Part shown: positions 9,865 through 19,052 of the stretch, piece after piece
How the letters are laid out: each line of letters begins with the position of its first letter
How positions within the stretch are numbered: the first letter of the stretch is position 1
Origin: Methylophilaceae bacterium
GTDB taxonomy: Bacteria > Pseudomonadota > Gammaproteobacteria > Burkholderiales > Methylophilaceae
Assembly: GCA_028823485.1 (NCBI GenBank)
Contig: JAPKBG010000008.1
Span: 35,363 to 99,362 of the forward strand
Reading direction: 5' to 3'
DNA length: 64,000 nucleotides
The notes under the pieces: generated by a model
Database searches by the model: none
Told to the model about the DNA's origin: nothing
What the model saw: the letters and a program-made list of their open reading frames with translations, nothing else
Made by a program: the position numbers and the translations under genes

Positions 9865-10947
9865 TTAAACGACAGCCACAGGGTAAGAGCCAAGCACTTT
9901 AACAACTGAAGCTCTGTCATTTAGGTCAACAAGCGCTGCTTTTACTTTTTCGTCCGTTTGGTGCCCTTCTATATCGATATAGAAGACATAATCCCAAAGC
10001 CCTTGCTTAGAAGGTCTAGATTCTAATTTAGTCATACTCACACCGTAACGTGATAATGGTTCTAATAAATCAACCATGGCACCGGGTTTGTTTTTAGTGC
10101 TAATTGCCAGCGACGTTTTATCTTCTCCTGATGCTGCGACATCGTGCTTACCCAATACCAAGAAGCGTGTGGTATTTTTAGGGTCGTCCTCAATATTCTC
10201 AGCTAAGATATTCAAGTCAAACAACTCTGCCGCACGTTTACTCGCAATTGCAGCAGCAAACGTATCATCCGTCGCGACTAAGTCGTGAATCATTTGCGCA
10301 GCAAAAGCATTGCTGGTGACAGCTTCTCTTTGCACCGTTGGTAAAAATCTATTTAACCACTCATGGCATTGCGCTAGCGATTGTACATGTGAGAATACAT
10401 GTGAAATTTCACTAATATCTGTTTGTTTTGATAGCAAGCAATGGTGAATCGGCAGCGTTACTTCGCCACATATCTTGACTGGACTAGAAAGCAATAAATC
10501 CAAGGTCAAACCAACGGCGCCTTCTGTCGAATTCTCAACAGGCACAACAGCATAATCGGCTTGATCCGCTTCCAATGTCCGAAACACTTCATCAATCGAA
10601 CCGCACACAATGGCGTCACAGCCCTTGCCAAACTGCTTAAACGCAGCCTCTTCCGTATAAGTGCCAATTGGCCCGAGAAAAGCGATAGAAAGTTTCTTTT
10701 CTAATGCACGACAATTCGACATAACAGCTCGAAAGATATTGCTAACCGCTTCGCTTGCCAGCGGCCCTTCATTCGCTTCTTGCATGGTCCGTAGCACTTG
10801 CGCTTCACGTTCAGGGCGGTAAATAACACCATCTTCTTTCACGTATCCAATATCGCGTGCAAGCTTAGCTCGCGCATTAACAAGCTTAAGTACTTGCGCA
10901 TCAATCGCATCTATTTCAGATCTAAATTTCTTTAATGAATCAGACAT
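9865..10947 (-). CDS. pheA: Bifunctional chorismate mutase / prephenate dehydratase (P-protein)
   Basis: Converts chorismate through prephenate to phenylpyruvate for phenylalanine synthesis. The N-terminal chorismate mutase (about residues 1-85) begins FRSEIDAIDAQVLKLVNARAKLA. The dehydratase domain begins at IAFLGPIGTYTEEAA and includes the TRF motif (NTTRFLVLG). The C-terminal ACT domain, with ESRPSKQGLWDYVFY, is the usual phenylalanine-binding site for feedback inhibition. At 360 residues it is full-length. It lies 13 bp downstream of serC and 31 bp upstream of hisC. Confidence 0.95.
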   Translation of the reverse strand: MSDSLKKFRSEIDAIDAQVLKLVNARAKLARDIGYVKEDGVIYRPEREAQVLRTMQEANEGPLASEAVSNIFRAVMSNCRALEKKLSIAFLGPIGTYTEEAAFKQFGKGCDAIVCGSIDEVFRTLEADQADYAVVPVENSTEGAVGLTLDLLLSSPVKICGEVTLPIHHCLLSKQTDISEISHVFSHVQSLAQCHEWLNRFLPTVQREAVTSNAFAAQMIHDLVATDDTFAAAIASKRAAELFDLNILAENIEDDPKNTTRFLVLGKHDVAASGEDKTSLAISTKNKPGAMVDLLEPLSRYGVSMTKLESRPSKQGLWDYVFYIDIEGHQTDEKVKAALVDLNDRASVVKVLGSYPVAVV

Positions 10948-10960
10948 TTATACATACTAC

Positions 10961-12031
10961 CTAATGTGATTTCTCAAATAATTTCATATAGTCGACCAAT
11001 GCTTGGACCCCTGCTAATGGCATTGCATTATAAATGCTAGCACGCATACCACCGACTGATCGATGACCTTTTAACTGTAATAAACCATGCTTTTCAGCAT
11101 CGGCCAAAAAGGCTGCATTAAATACTTCATCTTTCAAAGAGAATGGCACATTCATGCGTGAGCGATTCTGCTCAGCAACCTCATTGATATAAAAATCAGT
11201 AGAATCGATATAGTTGTAAATTAATGCTGCTTTAGCAATATTTTCTTGCTCAATCACTGCAACACCGCCTCGCTCTAACAACCATTCAAAAACCAAACCC
11301 GCCATATAAATGCCGTATGTTGGTGGTGTATTCACCATACTATCGTTTTCCGCTTGTTGTTTCCAATGAAAAACACATGGTGTTGTTGCTGATGCTTGCT
11401 CAAGCAAATCATCACGCACAATCACAAGACACAAACCTGCTGGTCCAATATTCTTTTGTGCGCCAGCATAAATAACACCATACTTGGATACATCTACAGG
11501 CTTAGACAGGATATGCGATGACATGTCGGCGACAATCGGCACACCCCCTGCACCAGGCAAACCGTCAAACTCCACACCATTAACCGTTTCATTGGTGCAT
11601 ATATGCAAATAGGCCGCGTCTTCACTCAACATCCAATCAGCAAAATCAGGCACATACGTAAATGGCTCACTCTGTGCAACCACATTAATACTGCCAATAG
11701 CCATTGCTTCTTTAACGCTACGCTTACTCCAGCTACCCGTAATCGCGTAATCAGCACTTTTCCCATTGAGCAAATTCATTGGAATCATGACGTTCTCTGC
11801 CACTGCACCACCTTGTAAAAACAAGACCTTATAGTTATCAGGAATCGTCAACAATGCACGAAAGTCTGCTTCCGCCTTGGCTAATATGCTTAAAAAATCT
11901 TTGCCACGATGTGACATTTCCATCACAGACATGCCGCTACCATGCCAATCAAGCATTTCAGCTTGTGCACGCTTGAGTACAGCTTGTGGCAATACCGCAG
12001 GGCCCGCCGAAAAATTATAAATTGATGTCAT
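10961..12031 (-). CDS. serC: Phosphoserine aminotransferase
   Basis: PLP enzyme making 3-phosphoserine from 3-phosphohydroxypyruvate in serine synthesis; it also acts in pyridoxine synthesis. Landmarks are the N-terminal YNFSAGPAVLP, FLQGGAVAENVMIPMN, and the PLP lysine context YAGAQKNIGPAG. The C-terminal GHRSVGGMRASIYNAMP completes the active site. It is 356 residues, normal. It is the second gene of the gyrA block, 10 bp after gyrA, an arrangement conserved in many proteobacteria. Confidence 0.95.
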   Translation of the reverse strand: MTSIYNFSAGPAVLPQAVLKRAQAEMLDWHGSGMSVMEMSHRGKDFLSILAKAEADFRALLTIPDNYKVLFLQGGAVAENVMIPMNLLNGKSADYAITGSWSKRSVKEAMAIGSINVVAQSEPFTYVPDFADWMLSEDAAYLHICTNETVNGVEFDGLPGAGGVPIVADMSSHILSKPVDVSKYGVIYAGAQKNIGPAGLCLVIVRDDLLEQASATTPCVFHWKQQAENDSMVNTPPTYGIYMAGLVFEWLLERGGVAVIEQENIAKAALIYNYIDSTDFYINEVAEQNRSRMNVPFSLKDEVFNAAFLADAEKHGLLQLKGHRSVGGMRASIYNAMPLAGVQALVDYMKLFEKSH

Positions 12032-12041
12032 TAGTTACTAA

Positions 12042-14705
12042 TTACTTTTCTTCATCTATTGACGTTTCATCACCGCCATTTTGTTGAGTATCACCTGCTG
12101 CATTATCTGTTTCACTTCCGCCAGCTTCAACCACCTCTACTTCAGCGCCATCTACTCCAGCTTCATTGTCATCGGTCTCAACCACTTTTTCAAGTCCTGA
12201 TAACTTCTCGCCTTTGCCTAAGTTAATCAGCGTAACGCCTTGCGCAGCGCGGCCCATATCGCGAATCTCTTTCACGCGGGTACGAATTAATACACCACCA
12301 GTAGTAATCAACATGATTTCATCATCTTCACTCACTAGTCTTGCTGCAACCGCTTTACCGTTTCGTTCGCTAATGGCAATCGCCTTAACACCTTGTGTTC
12401 CACGACCAGAACGACGGAAGTCGCTCAGCACAGTCCGTTTACCGTAACCATTTTCAGTCGCCACTAAGACAGACTGCTGATCATCACTAGCAATCAGTAA
12501 TGAAAGCACTTGCTGCTCTGCTGGTAATTTCATACCGCGTACACCGCGTGTGGCACGGCCCATTGGTCGCACAGCATCTTCACTAAACCAAACCGCTTTT
12601 CCGCCATCAGAAACCAAGACGACATCCTGATCGCCATTGGTAATTTCAGCACCAATGAGGTAATCACCCTCATCCAATTTAATCGCAATAATGCCGTTTT
12701 TACGTGGCTTAGAGAAGTCACTCAAAGCAGTTTTCTTGACCGTACCTTGCGCAGTGGTCATGAAAATATATTCATTCTCAGTAAACGCTTTTACCGGCAG
12801 AATCGCATTAATTTTCTCGCCCTCAGCCAATGGGAACAAGTTCACAATTGGCTTGCCGCGACCAACTCGGCTACCTTGTGGTACTTCATAGACTTTCAAC
12901 CAGTACACTTGACCTAGACTACTGAAACATAGGATGTAATCATGTGTATTCGCAACGAACAACTTATCAATAAAGTCGTCTTCTTTTGTTGGTGCGGCTT
13001 GTTTACCACGACCGCCACGACGTTGCGCTTGATACTCTTCTAATAACTGTGATTTCACATAACCTGTATGTGAAAGCGTCACCACCACATCTTGTGGCGT
13101 GATTAAGTCCTCTAGTGATAAATCACTTGTGCTCTCCACGATTTCACTACGACGCTCATCACCAAATTGATTGGCGATTTCAGCCATTTCTTCTGCAATC
13201 ATCGTTGACACTCTGCCAGGCGTTGCCAAAATATCTAATAAGTCAGTAATCACATCCATGATGTCTTTATATTCACTAACGACTTTATCCTGCTCAAGCC
13301 CTGTTAAACGCTGTAATCGCATTTGTAGGATCTCTTGCGCTTGCAAATTAGATAGCTTGTAACCGCTAGGCGTTAAACCAAAATCGATAGACAAACCTTC
13401 TGGCCTAGATGCCTCCATTGCTGCACGTTTCAACATTTCTTCCACCACTGGAGAATGCCAACTGCGCTCCATCAACGTTTTCTTCGCTTCAGGTGGCGTT
13501 GGTGCGGCTTTAATAATCGCAATCATGTCATCCACATTGGCTAGTGCAACAGCAAGTCCTTCTAACACATGGCCACGGTTTCTGGCTTTTTTCAGCTCAA
13601 ATACAGTGCGGCGTGTAATCACTTCACGACGGTGACGTAAGAACGCTTCTAAAATTTGCTTCAGATTGAGCAGTTGTGGCTGACCATCCAGCAGGGCCAC
13701 CATATTCATACCAAACGTATCTTGCAATTGCGTCTGTTTGTATAGGTTATTCAGTACCACTTCAGGCACTTCACCACGTTTCAGCTCTATGACGACACGC
13801 ATACCGGCTTTGTCGGATTCATCACGCAAATCAGAAATTCCGTCAATTTTCTTATCATTGACCAATTCGGCAATCTTCTCGATCATGGTCTTCTTATTGA
13901 CCTGATAGGGCAGCTCATCAATGATGATGGATTGACGGTTACCAGCTTTATCCAAATCTTCAAAGTGAGTACGTCCGCGCATGACCACGCGACCACGACC
14001 CGTACGATAGCCTTCTTTTACACCGACAGTGCCGTAAATAATGCCAGCTGTTGGGAAATCAGGTGCTGGAATTAAATCAATTAATTCGTCTACCGTTGTT
14101 TCAGGATTTTTCAGCAAGGCCAAGCAAGCATTCAACACCTCATGAATGTTGTGTGGCGGAATATTCGTTGCCATGCCCACCGCAATACCAGAACTACCGT
14201 TAATCAGTAGATTTGGAATACGGGCTGGCATAATCAATGGCTCATGCTCTGAACCATCATAGTTAGGACCAAAATCAACCGTTTCTTTTTCAAGATCCGC
14301 TAGTAATTCGTGTGCGATTTTTGACATGCGGATTTCCGTATATCGCATCGCCGCTGCATTATCGCCATCAACAGAACCAAAGTTACCCTGACCATCAACC
14401 AACATATAACGCAATGAAAAGTTCTGCGCCATCCGAACAATCGTATCGTAGACAGCAGTATCACCATGTGGGTGATACTTACCAATCACATCACCAACAA
14501 TACGCGCTGATTTCTTATACGGCTTATTATAATCATTACTCAGCTCGTGCATGGCAAATAATACGCGTCTATGCACAGGCTTTAACCCATCACGCACATC
14601 TGGCAACGCTCTTCCCACAATCACGCTCATCGCGTAATCAAGATAAGAACGACGCATCTCGTCTTCTAAGCTAATTGGCAGAGTTTCTTTTGCGAATTGA
14701 TCCAT
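12042..14705 (-). CDS. gyrA: DNA gyrase subunit A
   Basis: Introduces negative supercoils together with GyrB (not in this window). The breakage-reunion domain has the active-site Tyr122 in [10 protein letters not shown] and the [17 protein letters not shown]. Position 83 is Thr, as in some wild-type pseudomonads, and 87 is Asp. Six beta-pinwheel blades follow, including the GyrA box ([10 protein letters not shown]) that separates it from ParC. The protein is 887 residues and ends in an acidic, low-complexity tail (about 45 residues rich in Glu, Asp, Gly and Asn). First gene of the block reaching DAHP synthase. Confidence 0.97.
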   Translation of the reverse strand: MDQFAKETLPISLEDEMRRSYLDYAMSVIVGRALPDVRDGLKPVHRRVLFAMHELSNDYNKPYKKSARIVGDVIGKYHPHGDTAVYDTIVRMAQNFSLRYMLVDGQGNFGSVDGDNAAAMRYTEIRMSKIAHELLADLEKETVDFGPNYDGSEHEPLIMPARIPNLLINGSSGIAVGMATNIPPHNIHEVLNACLALLKNPETTVDELIDLIPAPDFPTAGIIYGTVGVKEGYRTGRGRVVMRGRTHFEDLDKAGNRQSIIIDELPYQVNKKTMIEKIAELVNDKKIDGISDLRDESDKAGMRVVIELKRGEVPEVVLNNLYKQTQLQDTFGMNMVALLDGQPQLLNLKQILEAFLRHRREVITRRTVFELKKARNRGHVLEGLAVALANVDDMIAIIKAAPTPPEAKKTLMERSWHSPVVEEMLKRAAMEASRPEGLSIDFGLTPSGYKLSNLQAQEILQMRLQRLTGLEQDKVVSEYKDIMDVITDLLDILATPGRVSTMIAEEMAEIANQFGDERRSEIVESTSDLSLEDLITPQDVVVTLSHTGYVKSQLLEEYQAQRRGGRGKQAAPTKEDDFIDKLFVANTHDYILCFSSLGQVYWLKVYEVPQGSRVGRGKPIVNLFPLAEGEKINAILPVKAFTENEYIFMTTAQGTVKKTALSDFSKPRKNGIIAIKLDEGDYLIGAEITNGDQDVVLVSDGGKAVWFSEDAVRPMGRATRGVRGMKLPAEQQVLSLLIASDDQQSVLVATENGYGKRTVLSDFRRSGRGTQGVKAIAISERNGKAVAARLVSEDDEIMLITTGGVLIRTRVKEIRDMGRAAQGVTLINLGKGEKLSGLEKVVETDDNEAGVDGAEVEVVEAGGSETDNAAGDTQQNGGDETSIDEEK

Positions 14706-14843
14706 AGATTATTTCCGTTTTTTCTTCTAAGAAAATGTAGCTTACAAGCAACTATTAAGCGTGCTTTTTTATAAGATATTTATTCTTCAAATTTTAACAT
14801 GATGTACGTTACAAAGGCAGTGTTTTAAGGAATTAATCCCATA

Positions 14844-14875
14844 AAAAATGGGGCTTATAAAAGCCCCATTTTTTT
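14844..14875. terminator. Bidirectional rho-independent terminator between metZ and gyrA
   Basis: GGGGCTT (14850-14856), loop ATAA, AAGCCCC (14861-14867), flanked by A and T runs, so it carries a T tract on both strands. It lies 20-50 bp past the metZ stop and separates metZ from the gyrA leader. Confidence 0.85.
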
Positions 14876-14893
14876 AAACTAGAATCCAATCAA

Positions 14894-16081
14894 TTATGCA
14901 TGCGCCAACAGTGCAAGATCTGCTTTCAAATCATCCTCATGCTCAAGCCCTACGGCAATACGAATTAAGCTATCTTTCACGCCAGATGCCTCTCTCGCCT
15001 CCTTCGTCACACGACTGTGCGTTGTCGTTGCCGGATGTGTAATCGTGCTTTTTGCATCGCCCAGATTTGCAGTGATAGAAATCATTTTGGTTGCATCAAT
15101 CAGTGTCCATGCAGCCTCTTGTTCTATTTGTCCCACTTTAGGCTTCACTTCAAAGCTCACAATACCGCCACCATTGCATTGTTGCTGCATGGCCAAGCCA
15201 TGTTGTGGGTGAGATTGCAAGCCTGGATAAAATACACGCGCAACCTGTGGCTGCGCTTCCAACCAAGTGGCTAGCGCCAGCGCTTTGCGCGCATGTGCTT
15301 CCATACGTACTGGCAATGTTTCCAAACCTTTCAAAAATACCCATGCATTAAACGCACTCATGGTGACACCTGCTGAGCGTAAAAACCCATATACAGGCTC
15401 CATTAAGGATTTCGACCCTAGTACAGCACCACCTAAACAGCGTCCTTGTCCGTCAATATATTTGGTTGCAGAGTGAATAATAATATCTGCACCCAAAGCC
15501 AGTGGCTTTTGAATTGCTGGCGTACAAAAACAGTTATCGACAACGAAATGCGCATCTGCTTGATGGGCAATATCAGCTAGAGCTTGAATATCACACACTT
15601 CAGTGAGTGGATTTGATGGTGTTTCGGCAAAAAACAATTTAGTTTTAGGCGTGACAGCCGACTTCCACTCTTCGGCATCCGTCAACGAAACTAAGGTCAC
15701 TTCCAAGCCCCAGCGTTCCAATATATTGGTAAACAACTGAATGGAGGTACCAAAAAGACTCTGAGAGGCCACGACATGGTCGCCTGCCGAACACAAGCCC
15801 ATCACACAGGCCAAAATAGCAGACATGCCACTCGCGGTGGCAACACACTGCTCAGCGCCTTCCATTGCTGCTAATTTATCTTGAAAAGCAGTAACTGTTG
15901 GGTTGGTGAATCGCGAGTAGATATTACCAGGCTCCTCACCACTAAACCGTGCTGCTGCCTGCGCCGCATTTTCAAATCGGAAACTAGAGTTCAAAAAGAT
16001 AGCTTCTGAGTTTTCGCCAAACTCAGTTGGTTCATTGCCAGCCCTCACACTAATGGTTTCTAGATGATGTTTATTTGTCAT
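14894..16081 (-). CDS. metZ: O-succinylhomoserine sulfhydrylase (MetZ)
   Basis: Cys/Met-metabolism PLP enzyme that makes homocysteine from O-succinylhomoserine and sulfide, a direct-sulfhydrylation route to methionine. It is 395 residues. Landmarks are YSRFTNPTVTAFQDKLAAMEGAE, CVATASGMSAI, FAETPSNPLTEV and the PLP-lysine region HSATKYIDGQGRCLGG. The assignment to MetZ rather than MetB or MetY follows overall resemblance and the purF-metZ neighbourhood. It sits alone between two terminators behind a promoter and a SAM-II-type riboswitch, so its expression is probably repressed when S-adenosylmethionine is plentiful. Confidence 0.92.
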   Translation of the reverse strand: MTNKHHLETISVRAGNEPTEFGENSEAIFLNSSFRFENAAQAAARFSGEEPGNIYSRFTNPTVTAFQDKLAAMEGAEQCVATASGMSAILACVMGLCSAGDHVVASQSLFGTSIQLFTNILERWGLEVTLVSLTDAEEWKSAVTPKTKLFFAETPSNPLTEVCDIQALADIAHQADAHFVVDNCFCTPAIQKPLALGADIIIHSATKYIDGQGRCLGGAVLGSKSLMEPVYGFLRSAGVTMSAFNAWVFLKGLETLPVRMEAHARKALALATWLEAQPQVARVFYPGLQSHPQHGLAMQQQCNGGGIVSFEVKPKVGQIEQEAAWTLIDATKMISITANLGDAKSTITHPATTTHSRVTKEAREASGVKDSLIRIAVGLEHEDDLKADLALLAHA

Positions 16082-16137
16082 TACTTTTTCTCTTAATTTA
16101 TTGCCATGCTTAATTGATATCGATGCTGTCAGGCATT

Positions 16138-16170
16138 AAAAAACCCGTAGTAGCTCAAGGCTAAAACGGG
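16138..16170 (-). terminator. Riboswitch expression platform: intrinsic terminator upstream of metZ
   Basis: On the minus strand CCCGT (16170-16166) pairs with ACGGG (16048-style partner at 16148-16144), TAGC (16063-style inner arm at 16163-16160) pairs with GCTA (16154-16151), and six T residues follow (16143-16138). The segment TTTAGC (16165-16160) inside the stem is also complementary to GCTAAA at the 3' end of the aptamer (16191-16186). An alternative antiterminator helix is therefore possible. The hairpin lies about 57 bp before the metZ start codon. Confidence 0.8.
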
Positions 16171-16178
16171 CTTTTAAT

Positions 16179-16258
16179 CTCTCGCTTTAGCAGAATTTAT
16201 TATGCGCTCGCAAGCTGAGTAAGGTCTTTTTTAATGTTGGCCACTCAAATCAGCGCAT
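16179..16258 (-). ncRNA. SAM-II-type (SAM-alpha) riboswitch aptamer controlling metZ
   Basis: The RNA begins with a 7-bp P1 stem, ATGCGCT (16258-16252) with AGCGCAT (16208-16202). Its loop begins with GATTTGA and ends with CTTGCG. After P1 come the A-rich ATAATAAATT and GCTAAAGCGAG segments expected for the H-type pseudoknot. These elements match the SAM-II pattern known mainly from alphaproteobacterial methionine genes. The P1 loop carries an extra small hairpin, TGAGT with ACTCA (16247-16216). It lies between a strong promoter and a terminator, with metZ next downstream. Family assignment is by eye against the remembered consensus (Rfam SAM-II). Confidence 0.85.
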
Positions 16259-16262
16259 TTCC

Positions 16263-16291
16263 ATTTAACGCCTAATAGAAATAGATGTCAA
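16263..16291 (-). promoter_or_regulatory. Sigma-70 promoter of the metZ riboswitch transcript
   Basis: Perfect -35 TTGACA (16291-16286), 17-bp spacer, and -10 TTAAAT (16268-16263). The expected start of transcription, about 16255-16259, coincides with the first bases of the riboswitch P1 stem. This supports a dedicated short leader. Confidence 0.8.
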
Positions 16292-16334
16292 GTCGATTGC
16301 AACGTTTTACTGGCGATTTTTAAACAAACCTGAG

Positions 16335-17873
16335 CTACACCCTTACTTCTTCTTCCTCAGTATCGACTAGATTCAAATCCATTTGTGTCGTCGAGTTAGG
16401 CGGTCTATCTGTTTGTATTGAATCTGAGCGTAATGCCTCAATGCGATCTAAATAAACACTGTCTACATCACCAGTTACATAATGGCCATCAAAACAGCTG
16501 GAATCAAAATCATGAATATTGGGGTTTAATGCTAAAACAACCGCTTCCAACGCTTTTAAATCTTGATAAATCAAGCCATCAGCACCAATTTCTACACATA
16601 TTTCCGCATCGGTTCGGTCTGTTGCCAACAACTCATCGCGGCTTGGCATATCAATGCCATACACATTTGGAAAGCGTACTGGCGGCGCAGCAGAAGCAAA
16701 GTAGACTTTATTAGCACCTGCATCACGCGCCATTTGTACAATTTGTTTAGAGGTCGTTCCTCTTACAATCGAGTCATCAATCAGCAATACATTTTTACCT
16801 GCGAATTCCACCCTAATCGGGTTAAGCTTTTGTCGCACTGATTTTTTGCGCAACTCTTGGCCTGGCATAATAAATGTGCGTCCAATATAACGATTCTTAA
16901 TGAAGCCTTCGCGATACTCCAAACCTAATGCCAATCCAGCTTGCAGTGCACTTGGACGGCTAGTATCTGGAATGGGAATAACGACATCAATATCTAAGTC
17001 ACTCCACTCACGTTTAATTTTATCCGCTAAAGTCGCCCCCATATCTAAACGAGTCTGATAGACAGAAACACCATCAATCACTGAATCAGGCCTTGCCAGG
17101 TAGACGTATTCGAAAATACACGGTGTCAATTTCGACTTTTCAGCACATTGCTTACTAAATAAGTTGCCGTCCATATCGATAAAGACTGATTCACCTGGAT
17201 CAACATCACGTACTAAAGTAAAGCCTAAAACATCTAAGGCAACACTTTCAGAAGCGACAATATGCTCAGTGCCTTTTTCAGTTTCCATTTTACCGATGAC
17301 TAACGGCCTAATACCATTTGGATCACGGAAGGCTAGCAAGCCAAAATCAGCAATCATGGCAACAACCGCATAAGCGCCTTTACAGCGACGATGTACGCCT
17401 GCAACCGCATCAAAAGCCATATCATTATTCAGTACTGCACTTTTAGACGTTCTTTCGATCTCATGTGCTAAAACATTAAGCAGCACTTCAGAATCCGATG
17501 AGGTATTGATGTGACGTAAGTCTTGTTTAAACATCTCTGATTTAAGCTGCTCAGAATTGGTTAAGTTACCATTGTGCGCAAGGACAATACCAAATGGAGA
17601 GTTCACATAAAAAGGCTGTGCTTCTGCGGCGCTAGATGAACCTGCTGTTGGGTAACGTACGTGCGCGATACCCGCATTACCATTCAAACTACGCATGTGA
17701 CGTGTTTGAAAGACATCCTTAACTAAGCCATTGCTTTTGTGCATAAAGAACGTATTGCCATCACAAGTCACAATCCCTGCGGCATCCTGCCCACGATGTT
17801 GCAACACCAATAAACCGTCATACAACAACTGACTGACTGGATTCTTTCCTACAATACCTATAATTCCACACAT
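16335..17873 (-). CDS. purF: Amidophosphoribosyltransferase
   Basis: First committed enzyme of purine synthesis, making phosphoribosylamine from PRPP and glutamine. The N-terminal nucleophile is Cys2 (MCGIIGIVG), exposed after Met removal, in the class II glutamine amidotransferase domain. The phosphoribosyltransferase domain shows [16 protein letters not shown] and the PRPP loop [16 protein letters not shown]. It is 512 residues, as usual, with a slightly acidic C-terminus. cvpA is immediately upstream in transcription order (43 bp), the conserved cvpA-purF pair. Confidence 0.96.
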   Translation of the reverse strand: MCGIIGIVGKNPVSQLLYDGLLVLQHRGQDAAGIVTCDGNTFFMHKSNGLVKDVFQTRHMRSLNGNAGIAHVRYPTAGSSSAAEAQPFYVNSPFGIVLAHNGNLTNSEQLKSEMFKQDLRHINTSSDSEVLLNVLAHEIERTSKSAVLNNDMAFDAVAGVHRRCKGAYAVVAMIADFGLLAFRDPNGIRPLVIGKMETEKGTEHIVASESVALDVLGFTLVRDVDPGESVFIDMDGNLFSKQCAEKSKLTPCIFEYVYLARPDSVIDGVSVYQTRLDMGATLADKIKREWSDLDIDVVIPIPDTSRPSALQAGLALGLEYREGFIKNRYIGRTFIMPGQELRKKSVRQKLNPIRVEFAGKNVLLIDDSIVRGTTSKQIVQMARDAGANKVYFASAAPPVRFPNVYGIDMPSRDELLATDRTDAEICVEIGADGLIYQDLKALEAVVLALNPNIHDFDSSCFDGHYVTGDVDSVYLDRIEALRSDSIQTDRPPNSTTQMDLNLVDTEEEEVRV

Positions 17874-17916
17874 ATGATGGTGTCGTCCTTAAATGTTACG
17901 CTATTTAATCACAAAA

Positions 17917-18408
17917 TTAATCAAACTTAGCATGCTTGCTCACACTTTCAGGCAACCATGGCAATGCTGATTTAACTAACATTTCAAGTGGTTCACTCAA
18001 TACTGCATCGGTCCACATTTGTTCTTTTGGTAAACTAGTTAATCCTGCTAATAAAACCAATACACAGCTAATGAGCAAGCCCTTTGCAAAGCCAAAAAGC
18101 ATCCCTAAAAAGCGATTAATCCGCCCTAGCCCGACTTTGCTAATTACGCCAGAAATCGCCATCGTTATTAAGCCATTCAGGAATAACACTGCAATTAAAA
18201 GGATGACAAAGGCAATGAGCGTCTTCAAGGCTTCTGTTGGAATCCCTTCAGGAAGAAATGTCGCTAACAAAGGCGAATAGGCTTTTGCTACATAAAAGGC
18301 AGCAATCCATCCTAAAATAGCCAACATTTCCTTCACTGCACCACGCATCATGCTCACCACTACGGATAAGCCAACAATCGCAATGACAGCATAATCAAAA
18401 TAGGTCAA
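17917..18408 (-). CDS. cvpA: CvpA family membrane protein
   Basis: 163-residue inner-membrane protein with four predicted hydrophobic segments (about residues 5-25, 30-50, 63-85 and 103-122). It matches the CvpA/colicin V production family in length and in the opening FDYAVIAIVGLSVVVSMMRGAVKEMLAILGW. In E. coli cvpA is needed for colicin V production; its normal role is unclear and has been tied to envelope stress tolerance. It lies between the SPOR-domain gene and purF, as in E. coli (dedD-cvpA-purF). Confidence 0.88.
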   Translation of the reverse strand: MTYFDYAVIAIVGLSVVVSMMRGAVKEMLAILGWIAAFYVAKAYSPLLATFLPEGIPTEALKTLIAFVILLIAVLFLNGLITMAISGVISKVGLGRINRFLGMLFGFAKGLLISCVLVLLAGLTSLPKEQMWTDAVLSEPLEMLVKSALPWLPESVSKHAKFD

Positions 18409-18419
18409 ATGAAAATCCT

Positions 18420-19052
18420 TTACTTCTGGCTAACAACCATGCCTGTCAAGCCGGCATCTTTAATATTTTCTAACGCGATAGCGGCTTCATTTCTACCTTC
18501 AAAAGTAGATGTACGTAAACGCGTTTTTTCACCCGTTGCCGCCTGCATTTTTTCAGTCACAGACTTGTAGCCAATCCCATCCAACATAATTTGTAATTTT
18601 TTAACATTGGCAATATCAGAAAATACGCCGATTTGCACATAGAATGGGTTGGCTTTTGATGCAGCCTCAGCATTCTTAGCAGTTTCTTTTGCAACCACTT
18701 CCTTCTTCTCTACCGTTGTTTTTATTTCAGCATTAGCTTCAACAGCTGCTTTAGGATTTTCTTTAGGGTTTACTGGAGTGACTTTTGGTAAAGCTAATTT
18801 TTTAGTGTTAACGGCTGTTTCGGCTTTCAAATCCTCGATCGTAATCACTTCTTCACTAACAATCACTTCACCACCAGTAGATTCATAAGGCATTACGATA
18901 GTGATATTTTGCTGCATATCGGTTTTTGTGCGGTCTTCTAGCACGATTGGCAGTAAAATAAACATGAGTAAAACAAGTGCGATCGCACCCACTAGACGCC
19001 GCCGTGCACGTTTTTTGAAAATTAACCCTAGGTCAGATTGATCCTTCTGCAT
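18420..19052 (-). CDS. SPOR-domain membrane protein (DedD-like)
   Basis: 210-residue single-pass inner-membrane protein. A basic N-terminus (KKRARRRLVGA) precedes one transmembrane helix (about residues 20-40). Then comes a long Lys/Glu/Ala-rich linker and a C-terminal SPOR domain (about residues 133-208, starting FYVQIGVFSDIANVKKLQ). SPOR domains bind denuded septal peptidoglycan, so a role at the division site is expected. Its position folC-here-cvpA-purF equals that of E. coli dedD. The start abuts the folC stop codon with no gap. Confidence 0.85.
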   Translation of the reverse strand: MQKDQSDLGLIFKKRARRRLVGAIALVLLMFILLPIVLEDRTKTDMQQNITIVMPYESTGGEVIVSEEVITIEDLKAETAVNTKKLALPKVTPVNPKENPKAAVEANAEIKTTVEKKEVVAKETAKNAEAASKANPFYVQIGVFSDIANVKKLQIMLDGIGYKSVTEKMQAATGEKTRLRTSTFEGRNEAAIALENIKDAGLTGMVVSQK

